A model generated the notes under the pieces. It was not told the DNA's origin. It ran no database searches and saw only the letters and a program-made list of their open reading frames with translations. Of a DNA stretch of 64,000 nt, positions 49,678-59,494 are shown piece by piece (position 1 is the first letter of the stretch; every line of letters starts with the position of its first letter). Made by a program: the position numbers and the translations under genes. The DNA is from Paracidovorax oryzae ATCC 19882 (GTDB lineage Bacteria; Pseudomonadota; Gammaproteobacteria; Burkholderiales; Burkholderiaceae_C), in NCBI RefSeq assembly GCF_000687165.1, contig NZ_JMKU01000005.1:62001-126000 (forward strand), read 5' to 3'.

Positions 49678-50880
49678 TCAGTTGTCGCGGGCGGCCCTGG
49701 CCTGGTCGGGGAAGTCCGAGAACACGCCGTCCACGCCGAGGCGGAAGAACTGGCGGTATTCGGCCGCAGGATCGCCCTTGTAGTCGGAGGCGAGCCGCTT
49801 GGCCTCGCTGCGGAAGGTGTAGGGATGCACGAACAGCCCGGCCGCATGGGCGTCGGCCACCACGCGGGTGGGCGACATCACGATGCGGTCGCGCTCGTCG
49901 ATGATGCCGTCGCCGTTGAGGTCGTCCGGCTTGCCGTCGTTGTTGGCGTCCTGCAGCCGCGTCGGGATCAGGTAGGGCTTCCAGGGGCCGATGCCGTCCG
50001 CATAGGTCTTCACCTCCCGCAGCCCCTCGGGCGTGAGCAGGCTGGCGAAAGTGCGGCGGTCGCCGGCCACCGCGAAATCGTAGGGCTTGTCGTAGGGCGC
50101 CGTGAGGTCGATGCTGCCGTCGGGTTTCACATCGTTGCCGTCCACGAGCTGCACGAGGCGCACCTGGGTCTTCGTGCGCAGGTACTTGAGGTTGGACACC
50201 TCGAAGGACTGCACCATGACCGGCGAGGCCACCTTGGTGTAGCCGTACTGCGCGAGCGTGTCGAGCAGCCGGTCCTCGAGCTTCAGGTTCAGGTTGGCAT
50301 GGTAGGTGGGGTGCTTGGTCTCGATGTAGACGCCCACGGTGCGGCCCGCCTTCGCTCCTTCGGTGCGTGCGAGGTCCAGCACCTCGGTGAGCGTGGGGAT
50401 CTGGAAGCGGCCATTGAAGGACTGGTCGCGGTCGGCCAGGGGCTGGATGGCACGCAGGGTCTTGATCTCGGCCAGCGTGAAATCGGAGGCGAACCAGCCC
50501 TCTTCCTGCACGCCGTCCACCATCCTGCGAGTCTTGCGACTGGCGAATTCGGGGCGCTGCGATACATCGGTCGTGCCGGTGATGTTCGGCTCGTGGCGGG
50601 CGATGAGCACGCCGTCCCTGGTCGCCACCAGGTCCGGCTCGATGAAGTCGGCGCCCAGCTCGATGCCGCGGCGGTAGCCTTCGAGCGTGTGGTCGGGCAG
50701 GTAGCCGGCGGCGCCGCGGTGGCCGATCACCAGGGCTTTGGAGCCGTCGAGGGTGGAATGGATGCTGCCGCCATTGCCGCCGCAGGCGGACAGGGCCGCG
50801 CATGCGGCGGCGGCCAGGGCCAACCGGCCGGTGAACACCAGGGCGGCGGCCGGGCCGCGCGCGATTCGTTGCGTCATCAT
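49678..50880 (-). CDS. glpQ: Glycerophosphodiester phosphodiesterase lipoprotein with Asp/Asn-rich Ca-binding-like insert
   Basis: Hydrolyses glycerophosphodiesters to glycerol-3-phosphate and alcohol. 400 residues: lipobox LSAC (about residue 35), then the GDPD TIM barrel: [44 protein letters not shown], and IETKHPTYH. Between residues 311 and 332 it carries [18 protein letters not shown], two DxNxDG-type acidic loops like EF-hand or dockerin calcium sites, absent from E. coli GlpQ. Start: ATG at 50880 with AGGGAG about ten bases upstream. The lipoprotein signal suggests membrane anchoring. Confidence 0.9.
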   Translation of the reverse strand: MMTQRIARGPAAALVFTGRLALAAAACAALSACGGNGGSIHSTLDGSKALVIGHRGAAGYLPDHTLEGYRRGIELGADFIEPDLVATRDGVLIARHEPNITGTTDVSQRPEFASRKTRRMVDGVQEEGWFASDFTLAEIKTLRAIQPLADRDQSFNGRFQIPTLTEVLDLARTEGAKAGRTVGVYIETKHPTYHANLNLKLEDRLLDTLAQYGYTKVASPVMVQSFEVSNLKYLRTKTQVRLVQLVDGNDVKPDGSIDLTAPYDKPYDFAVAGDRRTFASLLTPEGLREVKTYADGIGPWKPYLIPTRLQDANNDGKPDDLNGDGIIDERDRIVMSPTRVVADAHAAGLFVHPYTFRSEAKRLASDYKGDPAAEYRQFFRLGVDGVFSDFPDQARAARDN

Positions 50881-51129
50881 TGGTCTCTTCTCCCTTGTGA
50901 ATGGACGGTATGCGCCCGCGCGCACTCTGTCGGTGCCGCATGACAGCCCGGTGACACCGCCGCGCCGCCCGCCGGACGCGCGCAAACCCCGGATCAGCGG
51001 CACCCGCACAGGGTAATTCCAGGGTTCGGCCCGTCAACCCGGGGAAGCATGGCGCGTTTCTTGCAGCATGCCCTTCGGCCCCCATGGGCCCGACGAACTT
51101 TCCCTGCCGACCGGACTCTGTTCCTTTCG

Positions 51130-52023
51130 ATGAAACGCTGGCCCCTTTTCTCCTCCATCGCGCTCGCCCTCGCCGTGACGGCGGGTTGCGCCACCCTCGA
51201 CGCGAAACAGCGCGAATGGATCTTCCAGCCCAGCGACCGGGCCTGGGGGGGGGCGCAATCCACGGACGACATGCAGGACGTGTGGATCGCGTTCGATTCG
51301 CGCGCCACGGGCAAGGCGGAAAAGCTGCACGGGCTCTGGATGCCCTCGGACCGGGCCAATGCTCCCGTCCTGCTGTACCTGCACGGCGCACGCTGGAACG
51401 TTTCCGGCTCCGCAGGCCGCATCCGGCGCATGAACGACATGGGCTTCTCGGTGCTGGCGGTGGACTACCGCGGGTTCGGGCGCAGCAGCCCTGCCCTGCC
51501 CTCGGAGGCGACGGCCCTGGAAGACGCCCGGGCGGCCTGGGACTGGCTCGCGGCGCGGGAGCCCCGGGCGCCGCGCTACATCTTCGGCCATTCGCTGGGC
51601 GGGGCGATCGCCATCGACCTGGCCGCCATGGTGCCGGACGAAAAGGGCACCATCGTGGAGGGAACGTTCACCAACATTCCCGAGGTGGTGGCCACGTTCA
51701 AATGGGGGTGGCTGCCCATCTCGGGCCTCATCACGCAGCGTTTCGAGTCGATCCGCAAGGTGGCGCACATCGGCTCGCCGTTGCTCGTGGTGCACGGCAG
51801 CGACGACAGCCTGATCCCGCCATCCCTGGGCAGGCGGCTGTACGAAGCAGCCCAGGGGCCGAAGCGCTTCGTCCTGGTGGAGGGCGGCACCCACCACAGC
51901 ACCAACAGCGTGGGCGAAGCGCAGTACCGGGAAGCGCTGGCGGACCTGTTCCGGATCCCCGCCGGACCGGTGCCCGCGCGCGCACCGGCGCAACGGGCAT
52001 CGGCCGCCAGTTCCGCGGCCTGA
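51130..52023 (+). CDS. Lipoprotein alpha/beta hydrolase (ABHD13/BEM46-like)
   Basis: A 297-residue protein with a lipoprotein signal peptide ending in TAGC (Cys19), then an alpha/beta hydrolase core: VLLYLHGARWNVSGSAGR oxyanion region, VDYRGFGRSS, nucleophile IFGHSLGGAIAID, Asp in VVHGSDDSLIP and His in GGTHHSTNS. ABHD13-type enzymes are often thioesterases or serine hydrolases; no substrate is known here. Start: ATG at 51130 gives the signal peptide; the upstream ATG 51049 adds 27 residues without one. Its stop lies 20 bases from the converging HxlR gene. Confidence 0.88.
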   Translation: MKRWPLFSSIALALAVTAGCATLDAKQREWIFQPSDRAWGGAQSTDDMQDVWIAFDSRATGKAEKLHGLWMPSDRANAPVLLYLHGARWNVSGSAGRIRRMNDMGFSVLAVDYRGFGRSSPALPSEATALEDARAAWDWLAAREPRAPRYIFGHSLGGAIAIDLAAMVPDEKGTIVEGTFTNIPEVVATFKWGWLPISGLITQRFESIRKVAHIGSPLLVVHGSDDSLIPPSLGRRLYEAAQGPKRFVLVEGGTHHSTNSVGEAQYREALADLFRIPAGPVPARAPAQRASAASSAA

Positions 52024-52043
52024 CCGGGACAGGGCCCGGAGGT

Positions 52044-52532
52044 TCAGCCTCCTGCGGCTGCGGAGGCCGCGACGCTCTCCCGTGCCGCCAGGATCTCCGG
52101 CAGGTGCCCGCCGATCCAGTCGGCCAGGGCCTGCACGTGCCGGCCGACCTCGCGTCCCAGGGGCGTCAGGCAGTATTCGACATGCGGCGGCACGACGGGA
52201 TAAGCCCGTCGCTCCACGAAACCGTCCCGTTCCAGCACCTGCAGCGCCTGCGCCAGCATGCGCTCGCTCACGCCGCCCACCTTGCGCCGCAGTTCGCTGA
52301 ACCGCAGTGTGCGGTCGTCGAGCGCCACCAGCACCAGCACGCCCCAGCGGCTCGTGACGTGCTGCAGGATCTCGCGCGACGGGCAGTCCGGCGACAGCAC
52401 ATCGCCCCGGCGCATCAGTTCGGCCAGGGGAAGGGACGCCAGGGCGCCGCAGGCCGGAGGCGGAGGGCGCGACGGCCCGGTGGTGCCGGAGGACACCGGG
52501 TGGGGAATGGGGATGGTGGAGTGCTGGTCCAT
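52044..52532 (-). CDS. HxlR-family transcriptional regulator (YtfH/QorR-like)
   Basis: A 162-residue winged-helix regulator; HxlR proteins sense electrophiles or quinones, often through a conserved cysteine. The wHTH is visible (ILQHVTSRWGVLVLVAL, RFSELRRKVGGVSERMLAQALQVLE), with a cysteine at CPSREILQ immediately before, in the place where YodB and related regulators have their redox cysteine. The N-terminal 40 residues are Pro-rich. Start: ATG at 52532. It is divergent from the quinone-oxidoreductase gene at 52617, as ytfH is from ytfG in E. coli. Confidence 0.9.
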   Translation of the reverse strand: MDQHSTIPIPHPVSSGTTGPSRPPPPACGALASLPLAELMRRGDVLSPDCPSREILQHVTSRWGVLVLVALDDRTLRFSELRRKVGGVSERMLAQALQVLERDGFVERRAYPVVPPHVEYCLTPLGREVGRHVQALADWIGGHLPEILAARESVAASAAAGG

Positions 52533-52558
52533 CACTTACCTTTTTGTAGGTACTTACG
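52533..52558. promoter_or_regulatory. Candidate HxlR operator
   Basis: ACTTACC...ACTTACG: the hexamer ACTTAC occurs twice (52534-52539 and 52553-52558), and TACCT-N6-AGGTA (52537-52552) forms an inverted repeat between them. It sits immediately next to the HxlR start and about 60 bases before the divergent reductase, a placement expected for an autorepressor site. Binding is inference. Confidence 0.45.
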
Positions 52559-52616
52559 AAAAGTTTGCTTGATGGTTATTGTCGCGTCTTCGTTCACTCG
52601 TCACAAGGAACAGGAC

Positions 52617-53483
<867 letters not shown>

Positions 53484-53531
53484 CCTGCCGGCCGCGGGCA
53501 GGCACCGCGCGCTGGTACGCTCCGGGGGATC

Positions 53532-54584
53532 ATGTCCAGTCCCTCTTCCCTGCCGGCCGCCGGTGCGCCGGCAACCCACCTGCCCCGCGGAGCGGCCGCG
53601 CCGGCGCTGCCTGCCTGCCTCGCGCTGGCGGGCCCCACCGCATCGGGCAAGACGGCCGGCGCCCTCGCCCTGGCCCGTGCGCTCGCGCCCCATCGTCCCG
53701 TGGAAATCGTGAGCGTGGATTCGGCGCTGGTTTACCGCGGCATGGACATCGGCACGGCCAAGCCGACGGCCGCCGAGCAGGCAGCCGTGCCGCACCACCT
53801 GATCGACATCCGCGATCCGCTGCAGCCCTACAGCGCCGCCGAATTCGTGGCCGACGCGCAGCGACTCGTGCGCGAGATCCAGGCGCGCGGTGCCCTGCCG
53901 CTGCTGGTGGGGGGCACGATGCTGTACTTCAAGGCGCTGTGGGATGGTATCGACGACATGCCGCCGGCCGACGCCGCCGTGCGGGCCCGGCTGGAAGCAC
54001 AGGCCGCGGCCGAAGGCTGGCCGGCCCTGCATGCGGAACTGGCCCGCGTGGACCCGCCGACGGCGGCCCGGCTGGCGCCCGGCGACAGCCAGCGCATCCA
54101 GCGGGCGCTGGAGGTCTGGCACGTGTCGGGGCGCCCGCTTTCGAGCTTTCACACCCGCGCAGCTTCGTCCGGGAACGCAGCGGACACGCGGCACGGGCCC
54201 ATGCCGCTTTTTTCGCTGGAGCCCCAGGACCGTGCCTGGCTGCACGAACGCATCGCCCGGCGCTTCGACGCCATGCTGGACGAGGGTTTCGTGGACGAAG
54301 TCCGGCGCCTGCGCGCGCGCGGCGACCTGCATCCGGACCTGCCATCGATGCGCTGCGTGGGCTACCGCCAGGCCTGGGAGGCGCTGGACGAAGAAGCGCG
54401 CACCGGCCGGCTGCCGCTGGTGGAGCTGCGCGAGCGCGGCATCGCCGCCACCCGGCAACTCGCCAAGCGGCAGGTCACCTGGCTGCGCGCGATGCCGTGG
54501 CGCCACGCGATCGCCTGCGATGCCCCGGGCGCCACGGACCGCTGGGTGGCGGCCGCGCTCGAAACGCCCGGAGTGCGGGCGTGA
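53532..54584 (+). CDS. miaA: tRNA dimethylallyltransferase MiaA
   Basis: Transfers the dimethylallyl group to N6 of A37 in tRNAs reading UNN codons, first step toward i6A/ms2i6A. 350 residues, P-loop near residue 36 ([18 protein letters not shown]), the tRNA and DMAPP sites in [48 protein letters not shown], the tRNA-swinging region MRCVGYRQ and [14 protein letters not shown]-terminal extension of about 30 Pro/Ala-rich residues compared with E. coli. A TACGCT hexamer lies 10 bases upstream. Its stop overlaps the GTG of the ABC ATPase gene. Confidence 0.95.
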   Translation: MSSPSSLPAAGAPATHLPRGAAAPALPACLALAGPTASGKTAGALALARALAPHRPVEIVSVDSALVYRGMDIGTAKPTAAEQAAVPHHLIDIRDPLQPYSAAEFVADAQRLVREIQARGALPLLVGGTMLYFKALWDGIDDMPPADAAVRARLEAQAAAEGWPALHAELARVDPPTAARLAPGDSQRIQRALEVWHVSGRPLSSFHTRAASSGNAADTRHGPMPLFSLEPQDRAWLHERIARRFDAMLDEGFVDEVRRLRARGDLHPDLPSMRCVGYRQAWEALDEEARTGRLPLVELRERGIAATRQLAKRQVTWLRAMPWRHAIACDAPGATDRWVAAALETPGVRA

Positions 54585-55285
54585 CGGCCCACGGCGGCGG
54601 GATCTCCGCGGGCATGCCACTGCTGCAGGCGGCCGGGCTGACGCGCCACTACGGCACCGGCACGCCCGTGTTCCGCGATGTCGATCTGGCCGTGCAGCCC
54701 GGGGAATTCATCGCCATCGTCGGCGAATCCGGCGTGGGCAAGTCCACGCTGCTCAACTGCCTGGCCGGGCTGGACCATTGGCAGGCCGGCAGCGTGCGCC
54801 ATGGCACGGCCGACCTGGGCGCCATGGACGATGCGGAGCGCGCCCGGTGGCGGCGCGTGCATGTGGGTTTCGTGTTCCAGGCGTTCCACGTGCTGCCGCA
54901 CCTGGACGTGGCGCAGAACGTGGCACTGCCGCTGATGCTGCTAGGCCGCAGCGACCCGGCGCGGGTGGACCGCATGCTCGAGGCCGTAGGCCTGCAGGGC
55001 CTGGGCGCGCGGCTGCCCCGGCAGCTGAGCGGCGGCCAATTGCAGCGCGTGGCCATCGCGCGTGCGCTGGTGCATGGCCCGGGCCTGCTGCTGGCTGATG
55101 AGCCCACCGGCAACCTGGACCCGGCCACCGCTGAAAGGGTGATGGACCTGCTCGTCGCGCAGACGCGCGACCACGGGGCCGCGATGGTGCTCGTCACCCA
55201 TTCGCGGGCCGCGGCGCAGCGCGCCGACCGCACGCTGCGCCTGACGGCGGACGGCATCCGGCCGGAGGGCATCGCGGCCGGCTGA
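54581..55285 (+). CDS. ABC transporter ATPase (LolD/MacB/AttE type)
   Basis: A 234-residue ATPase of the MacB/LolD group, which pairs with FtsX-type permeases. Walker [19 protein letters not shown]-loop VFQAFHVLP, signature [15 protein letters not shown], Walker [13 protein letters not shown] and the H-loop LVTHSRAAA. Start: GTG at 54581, overlapping the miaA stop (GTGA), or ATG at 54614. The matching permease is probably the 866-residue FtsX-domain protein at 55879-58479, though the hsp20 gene on the other strand now separates them. Together with the CrtC/AttH-like lipocalin at 62708-63832 it resembles an AttEFGH-like system. Confidence 0.92.
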   Translation: MTAHGGGISAGMPLLQAAGLTRHYGTGTPVFRDVDLAVQPGEFIAIVGESGVGKSTLLNCLAGLDHWQAGSVRHGTADLGAMDDAERARWRRVHVGFVFQAFHVLPHLDVAQNVALPLMLLGRSDPARVDRMLEAVGLQGLGARLPRQLSGGQLQRVAIARALVHGPGLLLADEPTGNLDPATAERVMDLLVAQTRDHGAAMVLVTHSRAAAQRADRTLRLTADGIRPEGIAAG

Positions 55286-55301
55286 GCCGCCCTGGCCCGC
55301 C

Positions 55302-55730
55302 CTATTCGATCGCGAGCCGCTGGCCGCCGGCGCCGCGCTTCTTGGGCAGCGTCAGCGTGAGCACGCCGTGGTCGTATTTCGCCTTCGCTTCCTGCGCGTC
55401 GATCTCGGCCGGCAACTGGAACGAGCGGGCCACGGCGCCGTAATAGCGCTCGGAGCGCAGCACCTTGTCGCCTTCGGTCTGCTGGTCGTGCTGCCGCACC
55501 TCGGCGCGCAGGCTCACGACGTTGCCGTCGAGCGAGACATGGATGTCCTCCTTGGGCACGCCGGGAATCTCGGCGTGCACGGTGTAGCCGCCGTCGCTTT
55601 CCTTCACGTCCACCTTGATCTGCTGCGGCGTGGGCAGGCCGTCGCCATGCAGCGGGCGCACGTAGAAGCCGGGCGCGAAGTCCTTGAAAAATTCGTCCAG
55701 AAGACCGCCACGGGTCACGAGTGAATTCAT
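55302..55730 (-). CDS. Small heat shock protein (Hsp20/alpha-crystallin family)
   Basis: ATP-independent holdase of 142 residues. The alpha-crystallin domain spans about residues 40-135: VDVKESDGGYTVHAEIPGVPK, VVSLRAEVRQHDQQTEG, RSERYYGAVARSFQLPAEI, YDHGVLTLTLPKK, and a short C-terminal tail (no clear IxI motif). Start: ATG at 55730 with AAGGAGCTCATC upstream; the ATG-rich extension further out is not used. A heat-shock sigma-like promoter and a palindrome are visible in the leader. It lies between the ABC ATPase and its probable permease, on the opposite strand. Confidence 0.93.
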   Translation of the reverse strand: MNSLVTRGGLLDEFFKDFAPGFYVRPLHGDGLPTPQQIKVDVKESDGGYTVHAEIPGVPKEDIHVSLDGNVVSLRAEVRQHDQQTEGDKVLRSERYYGAVARSFQLPAEIDAQEAKAKYDHGVLTLTLPKKRGAGGQRLAIE

Positions 55731-55773
55731 GATGAGCTCCTTCGTCGTGTCGAACATCAGGGTTGGAAAACGT

Positions 55774-55787
55774 GCCGGCATGCCGGC
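55774..55787 (-). repeat. Perfect 14-bp palindrome in the hsp20 leader
   Basis: GCCGGCATGCCGGC is a perfect palindrome lying about 45-60 bases upstream of the hsp20 start, near the expected transcription start. In RNA it would form a strong, short hairpin; it could be a protein site or part of a leader structure. The ribosome binding site (AAGGAG) is not directly included. Confidence 0.5.
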
Positions 55788-55797
55788 CGCACTGCCC

Positions 55798-55825
55798 ATA
55801 TAGGCCTGCGGCCATGCGCTTCAAG
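55798..55825 (-). promoter_or_regulatory. Heat-shock sigma-32-type promoter of hsp20
   Basis: Read on the minus strand: CTTGAAG (55819-55825), 14 bases, then CCTATAT (55798-55804). The sigma-32 consensus is CTTGAA with CCCCATNT about 13-15 bases downstream; the -35 is perfect and the -10 matches CCxATNT. It lies about 75 bases before the hsp20 start and only 54 bases from the divergent FtsX gene. Confidence 0.7.
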
Positions 55826-55878
55826 ACCCCGGGCGGCCTCCACGGCACGGGCCGTGACGGCAGCGCCACAATCGCTTC

Positions 55879-58479
55879 ATGCTCGCCTTGCTCCGCACCT
55901 TTTCCTGGCAGGAACTGCGCCGCCATCCCTGGCGCACCGCGGTGGCCATGGTCTCCGTCATGCTGGGCGTCGCCCTGGCCTTCGCGGTGCACGTGATCCA
56001 TGCCTCCGCGCTCTCGGAATTCAGCCAGGCGGTGCGCGCGGCCGGCGGCCAGCCCGACCTGCAACTGCGCGCCGCGCAGGGCGACCTGCCGGAGGCGCTG
56101 TACGGCCCCGTGGCCACCCATGCCCTCGTGACACGGGCGGGCCCCGTGCTGGAGGTCTCCGTGCAGGCCAGCGCCCCCGGACGCAGCCCGGTGGCGCTGC
56201 GCGTGGTGGCGGCGGACACGCTGCTGCTCGGGGCCATGGCGCCGGAGCTCGCGCCGCGGCCGTTCCCGGATGCGGGCCGGCTCGCCATCCTGTCGCCCGC
56301 CACGCTGTTCCTCAATGCAGCCGCGCTGCAGGCCCTGGGGCTGCAGGCCGACCGCGGCAGCCCGGTGGCCTTGCGCCAGGGCCTGGCCGGGCACGCAGCC
56401 CGGGTGGCCGGCACGGTGGCGGCCGCGGGGCCGCCGCTGGCGGTGATGGACATCGGCGCGGCGCAGGATTTCTTCGGCCGTGCGGGCCGGCTGAGCCGCA
56501 TCGACGTGCAGTTGCAGGCCGGCCGGCGCGTGGAGGATTTCCAGGCAGCGCTGCCGCAGATGCTGCAGGCCGCGGGCCTGGAGGCGGCCGATGCGGCGGG
56601 CATCGCCGTCGTGCGGCCGCAGGACACGGCGCGGCGCACGGACGACCTGTCCCGCGCCTACCGGGTGAACCTGACGGTGCTGGCCCTGGTCGCGCTCTTC
56701 ACCGGGGGCTACCTGGTGTTCTCCGTGCTGGCGCTGAGCGTGGCGCGCCGCAGTCCGCAATTCGCGCTGCTGGCGGTGCTCGGCGCCACGCCGCGCATGC
56801 GTCGGGCCCTGGTGCTGGCCGAGTCCGCGGCCCTGGGGGCCGCCGGCAGCGTGGCCGGCATCGCGCTCGGCACGGGCCTGGCCGCGCTGGCACTGCGTGC
56901 CATGGGTGGCGACCTGGGCGGAGGGTATTTCGAAGGTGTGCGCCCCTCGCTGCAGTGGAGTGCCGGCGCCGCGTTGCTGTACGCGGCGCTGGGGACCGCG
57001 GCCGCGCTGGCGGGCGGCTGGTGGCCGGCGCGATCGGCGGAACGGCTGGCTCCGGCCGTCGCGCTCAAGGGAGCGGGCACGGACCCCGGCATGCAGCCCC
57101 GCCTGGCACTGCCCGCGCTGTGCGCCGCGGCGGGGTGTGCTCTGGCATTCGCGCCGCCGGTGGCGGGGTTGCCGCTCGGCGCGTACGCGTCGGTCGCGCT
57201 GCTGCTCGTGGGCGGCATCGGCCTGCTGCCGGTGCTGGTCCACGGGCTGCTGAGCGTGCTGGCCCCCTGGGCGGGCCGCCGCCCGCTCTCGATGCTCGCC
57301 GTGGAGCGCGCACGGCGGATGCACGGCATGGCGGCCGTGGCGGTCGGCGGCGTGGTGGCCAGCCTGGCCCTGTCGGTGGCATTGACGGTGATGGTGGCCA
57401 GCTTCCGCGGCTCGGTGCTGCAGTGGCTGGACACCGCGCTGCCCGCGCCGCTGTACCTGCGTGCGACAGGGGGCGGAGGAGGCGGCGGCGATGCGCCCTT
57501 TCCACCAGGATGGGACGACACCGTGGCGCGGCTGCCCGGTGTGGAACGGGCCGAGGCGCTGCGCATCGGCAGCCTGCTGCTGGATCCCTCACGCCCCGCC
57601 GTGGCGCTGCTGGCCCGCTCCTTCGGGCGCGGCGCGGCGCAGACACTGCCGCTGCGCGAGGCGCCGCTGCCCGTGCCTCCGGGCCGTATCGCGGTGTACG
57701 TGAGCGAAGCGCTGGCCGACCTGTACGGGGTGCGGCCGGGCACCGGCTGGCCGGCGCTGTCCCGGGCGATGGCCCTGCGCGCCCGGGGCGCCGGGCAGCC
57801 CCCGGCCGAGTTCTTCGTCGCAGGCATATGGCGCGACTATGTGCGCCAGTTCGGCGCGGTGGCCATGGAGCGCGGCGACTACATCCGGCTCACGGGCGAT
57901 GCCGGCATCGACGACCTGGCGATATGGCCCGCGCCGGGCGCGGACGAGGCCGCGCTGCGGTCCGCCATCACGGCCCGGCTGCCGCAGGCCCTGCGCGAGG
58001 GTGCGGAGCCTGCCATCGAGTTCAGCACCGCACAGGCGATCCGGGAACGCTCCCTCGCGCTGTTCGACCGCAGTTTCGCCGTGACCTACTGGCTGCAGGC
58101 CGTGGCCATCGGCATCGGGCTGTTCGGCATCGCCGCGAGCTTCTCGGCGCAGGTGCTCGCGCGGCGCAAGGAACTGGGCCTGCTGTCGCACCTGGGCCTG
58201 ACGCGCCCGCAGATCCTCGGGGTGGTGGCGGGCGAAGGCGCGGCCTGGACCGCCGCCGGGGCCGTCGCGGGGCTGGCGCTCGGCTGCGCCGTCTCGGCCG
58301 TGCTCGTCCACGTGGTGAATCCGCAGAGCTTCCACTGGACCATGGAGATGCACATCCCCGCGGCGCGCCTGGCGCTGCTGTGCTGCGCGGTCGTCGCCAC
58401 CGGCACGGTGGCAGCGTGGCTTGCGTGCTACTCGTCCGCATCCCGCCACGCAGAACTGGCCCTCCGGGAAGACTGGTGA
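55879..58479 (+). CDS. FtsX-type ABC transporter permease (two-domain, AttF/AttG-like)
   Basis: An 866-residue inner-membrane protein with two FtsX/MacB-PCD units: TM near 25-42, a large periplasmic domain, TM groups near 265-420 and a second set near 480-520, second periplasmic domain, and TM set near 725-850. The FtsX-like stretches LTVLALVALFTGGYLVFSVL and LQAVAIGIGLFGIAASFSAQ are clear. The partner ATPase is probably the gene at 54581-55285. The substrate may be a lipid or lipoprotein, as in LolCDE/MacB relatives. CACAAT lies six bases before the ATG, without a ribosome binding site. Confidence 0.9.
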   Translation: MLALLRTFSWQELRRHPWRTAVAMVSVMLGVALAFAVHVIHASALSEFSQAVRAAGGQPDLQLRAAQGDLPEALYGPVATHALVTRAGPVLEVSVQASAPGRSPVALRVVAADTLLLGAMAPELAPRPFPDAGRLAILSPATLFLNAAALQALGLQADRGSPVALRQGLAGHAARVAGTVAAAGPPLAVMDIGAAQDFFGRAGRLSRIDVQLQAGRRVEDFQAALPQMLQAAGLEAADAAGIAVVRPQDTARRTDDLSRAYRVNLTVLALVALFTGGYLVFSVLALSVARRSPQFALLAVLGATPRMRRALVLAESAALGAAGSVAGIALGTGLAALALRAMGGDLGGGYFEGVRPSLQWSAGAALLYAALGTAAALAGGWWPARSAERLAPAVALKGAGTDPGMQPRLALPALCAAAGCALAFAPPVAGLPLGAYASVALLLVGGIGLLPVLVHGLLSVLAPWAGRRPLSMLAVERARRMHGMAAVAVGGVVASLALSVALTVMVASFRGSVLQWLDTALPAPLYLRATGGGGGGGDAPFPPGWDDTVARLPGVERAEALRIGSLLLDPSRPAVALLARSFGRGAAQTLPLREAPLPVPPGRIAVYVSEALADLYGVRPGTGWPALSRAMALRARGAGQPPAEFFVAGIWRDYVRQFGAVAMERGDYIRLTGDAGIDDLAIWPAPGADEAALRSAITARLPQALREGAEPAIEFSTAQAIRERSLALFDRSFAVTYWLQAVAIGIGLFGIAASFSAQVLARRKELGLLSHLGLTRPQILGVVAGEGAAWTAAGAVAGLALGCAVSAVLVHVVNPQSFHWTMEMHIPAARLALLCCAVVATGTVAAWLACYSSASRHAELALREDW

Positions 58480-58505
58480 ATCAAAAAAAATCATGCCAGG
58501 TGATG

Positions 58506-58539
58506 CATTTTGTTGAATTTCACGCAAAATGACGTCATT
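58506..58539. promoter_or_regulatory. AT-rich palindromic control region before the IPTL-CTERM gene
   Basis: Two overlapping symmetric elements in a locally AT-rich 200-base gap: CATTTTG-N12-CAAAATG (58506-58531) and a perfect 12-base palindrome AATGACGTCATT (58528-58539). They lie about 140-175 bases before the IPTL-CTERM gene. A repressor or activator site is likely, but no known regulator is assigned. Confidence 0.45.
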
Positions 58540-58680
58540 GCGAATGGCTATGGGGTTCCGGGGAGGACGCTCCATGACAAGGTGCCCGAGCACCTGCCAG
58601 GCCGTTCGACGCATTACTACATTCACCGCAGCCGCCGACCACCGGTGCCGGCCTGCGGGTTGCTTCGGAGGAGATTTTTC

Positions 58681-59388
58681 ATGCTTCGTCACCCACTGCG
58701 CTGGCTTGCCGGCGCTGCGCTCGCGCTCACCTTCTGCAATCCGGTCGCGGCCCAATGGGTGGTCCCGCCGGGCTCCTCGCTCGACGTGCCTCCGGGCGGT
58801 GCCGTGGACATCTCCTGCACGTCGCTGGACATGCAGGGCACGCTGAACCTGAGCGGCGGCACGCTGTCGGTGGACTCCTCCGCCACGTTCGCCTCCGGCT
58901 CCAACGTGACCGGCTCCGGCGGCACCATCTCGGTGGGCGGAGACCTCATCGCCACGGGCCCGGTGAACACCGGCAACAACACGCTCGTGCTGCGCGACGG
59001 GTGCGACCCGGGCAATACGTCCCAGATCAGCGGCAACATCGTCGTGCAGAACCTCGTGCTGCAGAGCACGACGGGCCGCAACTTCGTCCTGCCCGCCGGC
59101 GCCAACATCACGGTGCTGGGCTCGCTCACGATCCAGGGCACCCAGGCGCAGCCGGTGCAGCTCACCGCCGCCAGCGGCACGGCCGTGGTCAATCTCGGGC
59201 CGAATGCCACCGTCACCCGCAATTTCGCCAGCGTGCCGCCCACGGTGCAGATCGGTGCCGCCGCGACGGCAGTGACCTCCATTCCCACGCTCAGCGAATA
59301 CGGCCTGGTGCTGCTGTCCCTGCTGATGGGCGCGCTCATGGCCTGGAAACGCCGCGGAGCGGCACCACGCCCGCACAGCGCACGCTGA
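58681..59388 (+). CDS. IPTL-CTERM surface protein
   Basis: A 235-residue exported protein. Signal peptide (LAGAALALTFCNPVAAQ, residues about 1-25), then a repetitive beta-rich region with Ser/Thr/Gly (LDMQGTLNLSGGTLSVDSS, GGTISVGGDLIATG) resembling a short right-handed beta helix or polymer-forming domain. It ends with the sorting tag IPTLSEYG at residue 201, a hydrophobic segment LVLLSLLMGALMAW, and a basic tail KRRG. This is the IPTL-CTERM signal, processed by an exosortase-type enzyme (XrtH is described for IPTLxxWG tags; here Trp is Tyr). No exosortase is in the window. Start: ATG at 58681 with GGAGGAG seven bases upstream. Confidence 0.85.
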   Translation: MLRHPLRWLAGAALALTFCNPVAAQWVVPPGSSLDVPPGGAVDISCTSLDMQGTLNLSGGTLSVDSSATFASGSNVTGSGGTISVGGDLIATGPVNTGNNTLVLRDGCDPGNTSQISGNIVVQNLVLQSTTGRNFVLPAGANITVLGSLTIQGTQAQPVQLTAASGTAVVNLGPNATVTRNFASVPPTVQIGAAATAVTSIPTLSEYGLVLLSLLMGALMAWKRRGAAPRPHSAR

Positions 59389-59494
59389 ATGCCCTTGCCC
59401 GGGCAGAGCACTTCTGCCCCGGGAAGGTACCTGTCGCGAGCGCCGCATGCGCATCAGAAGATATCCAGAGATCCAGTAGAGAGAGGGTTCCACC

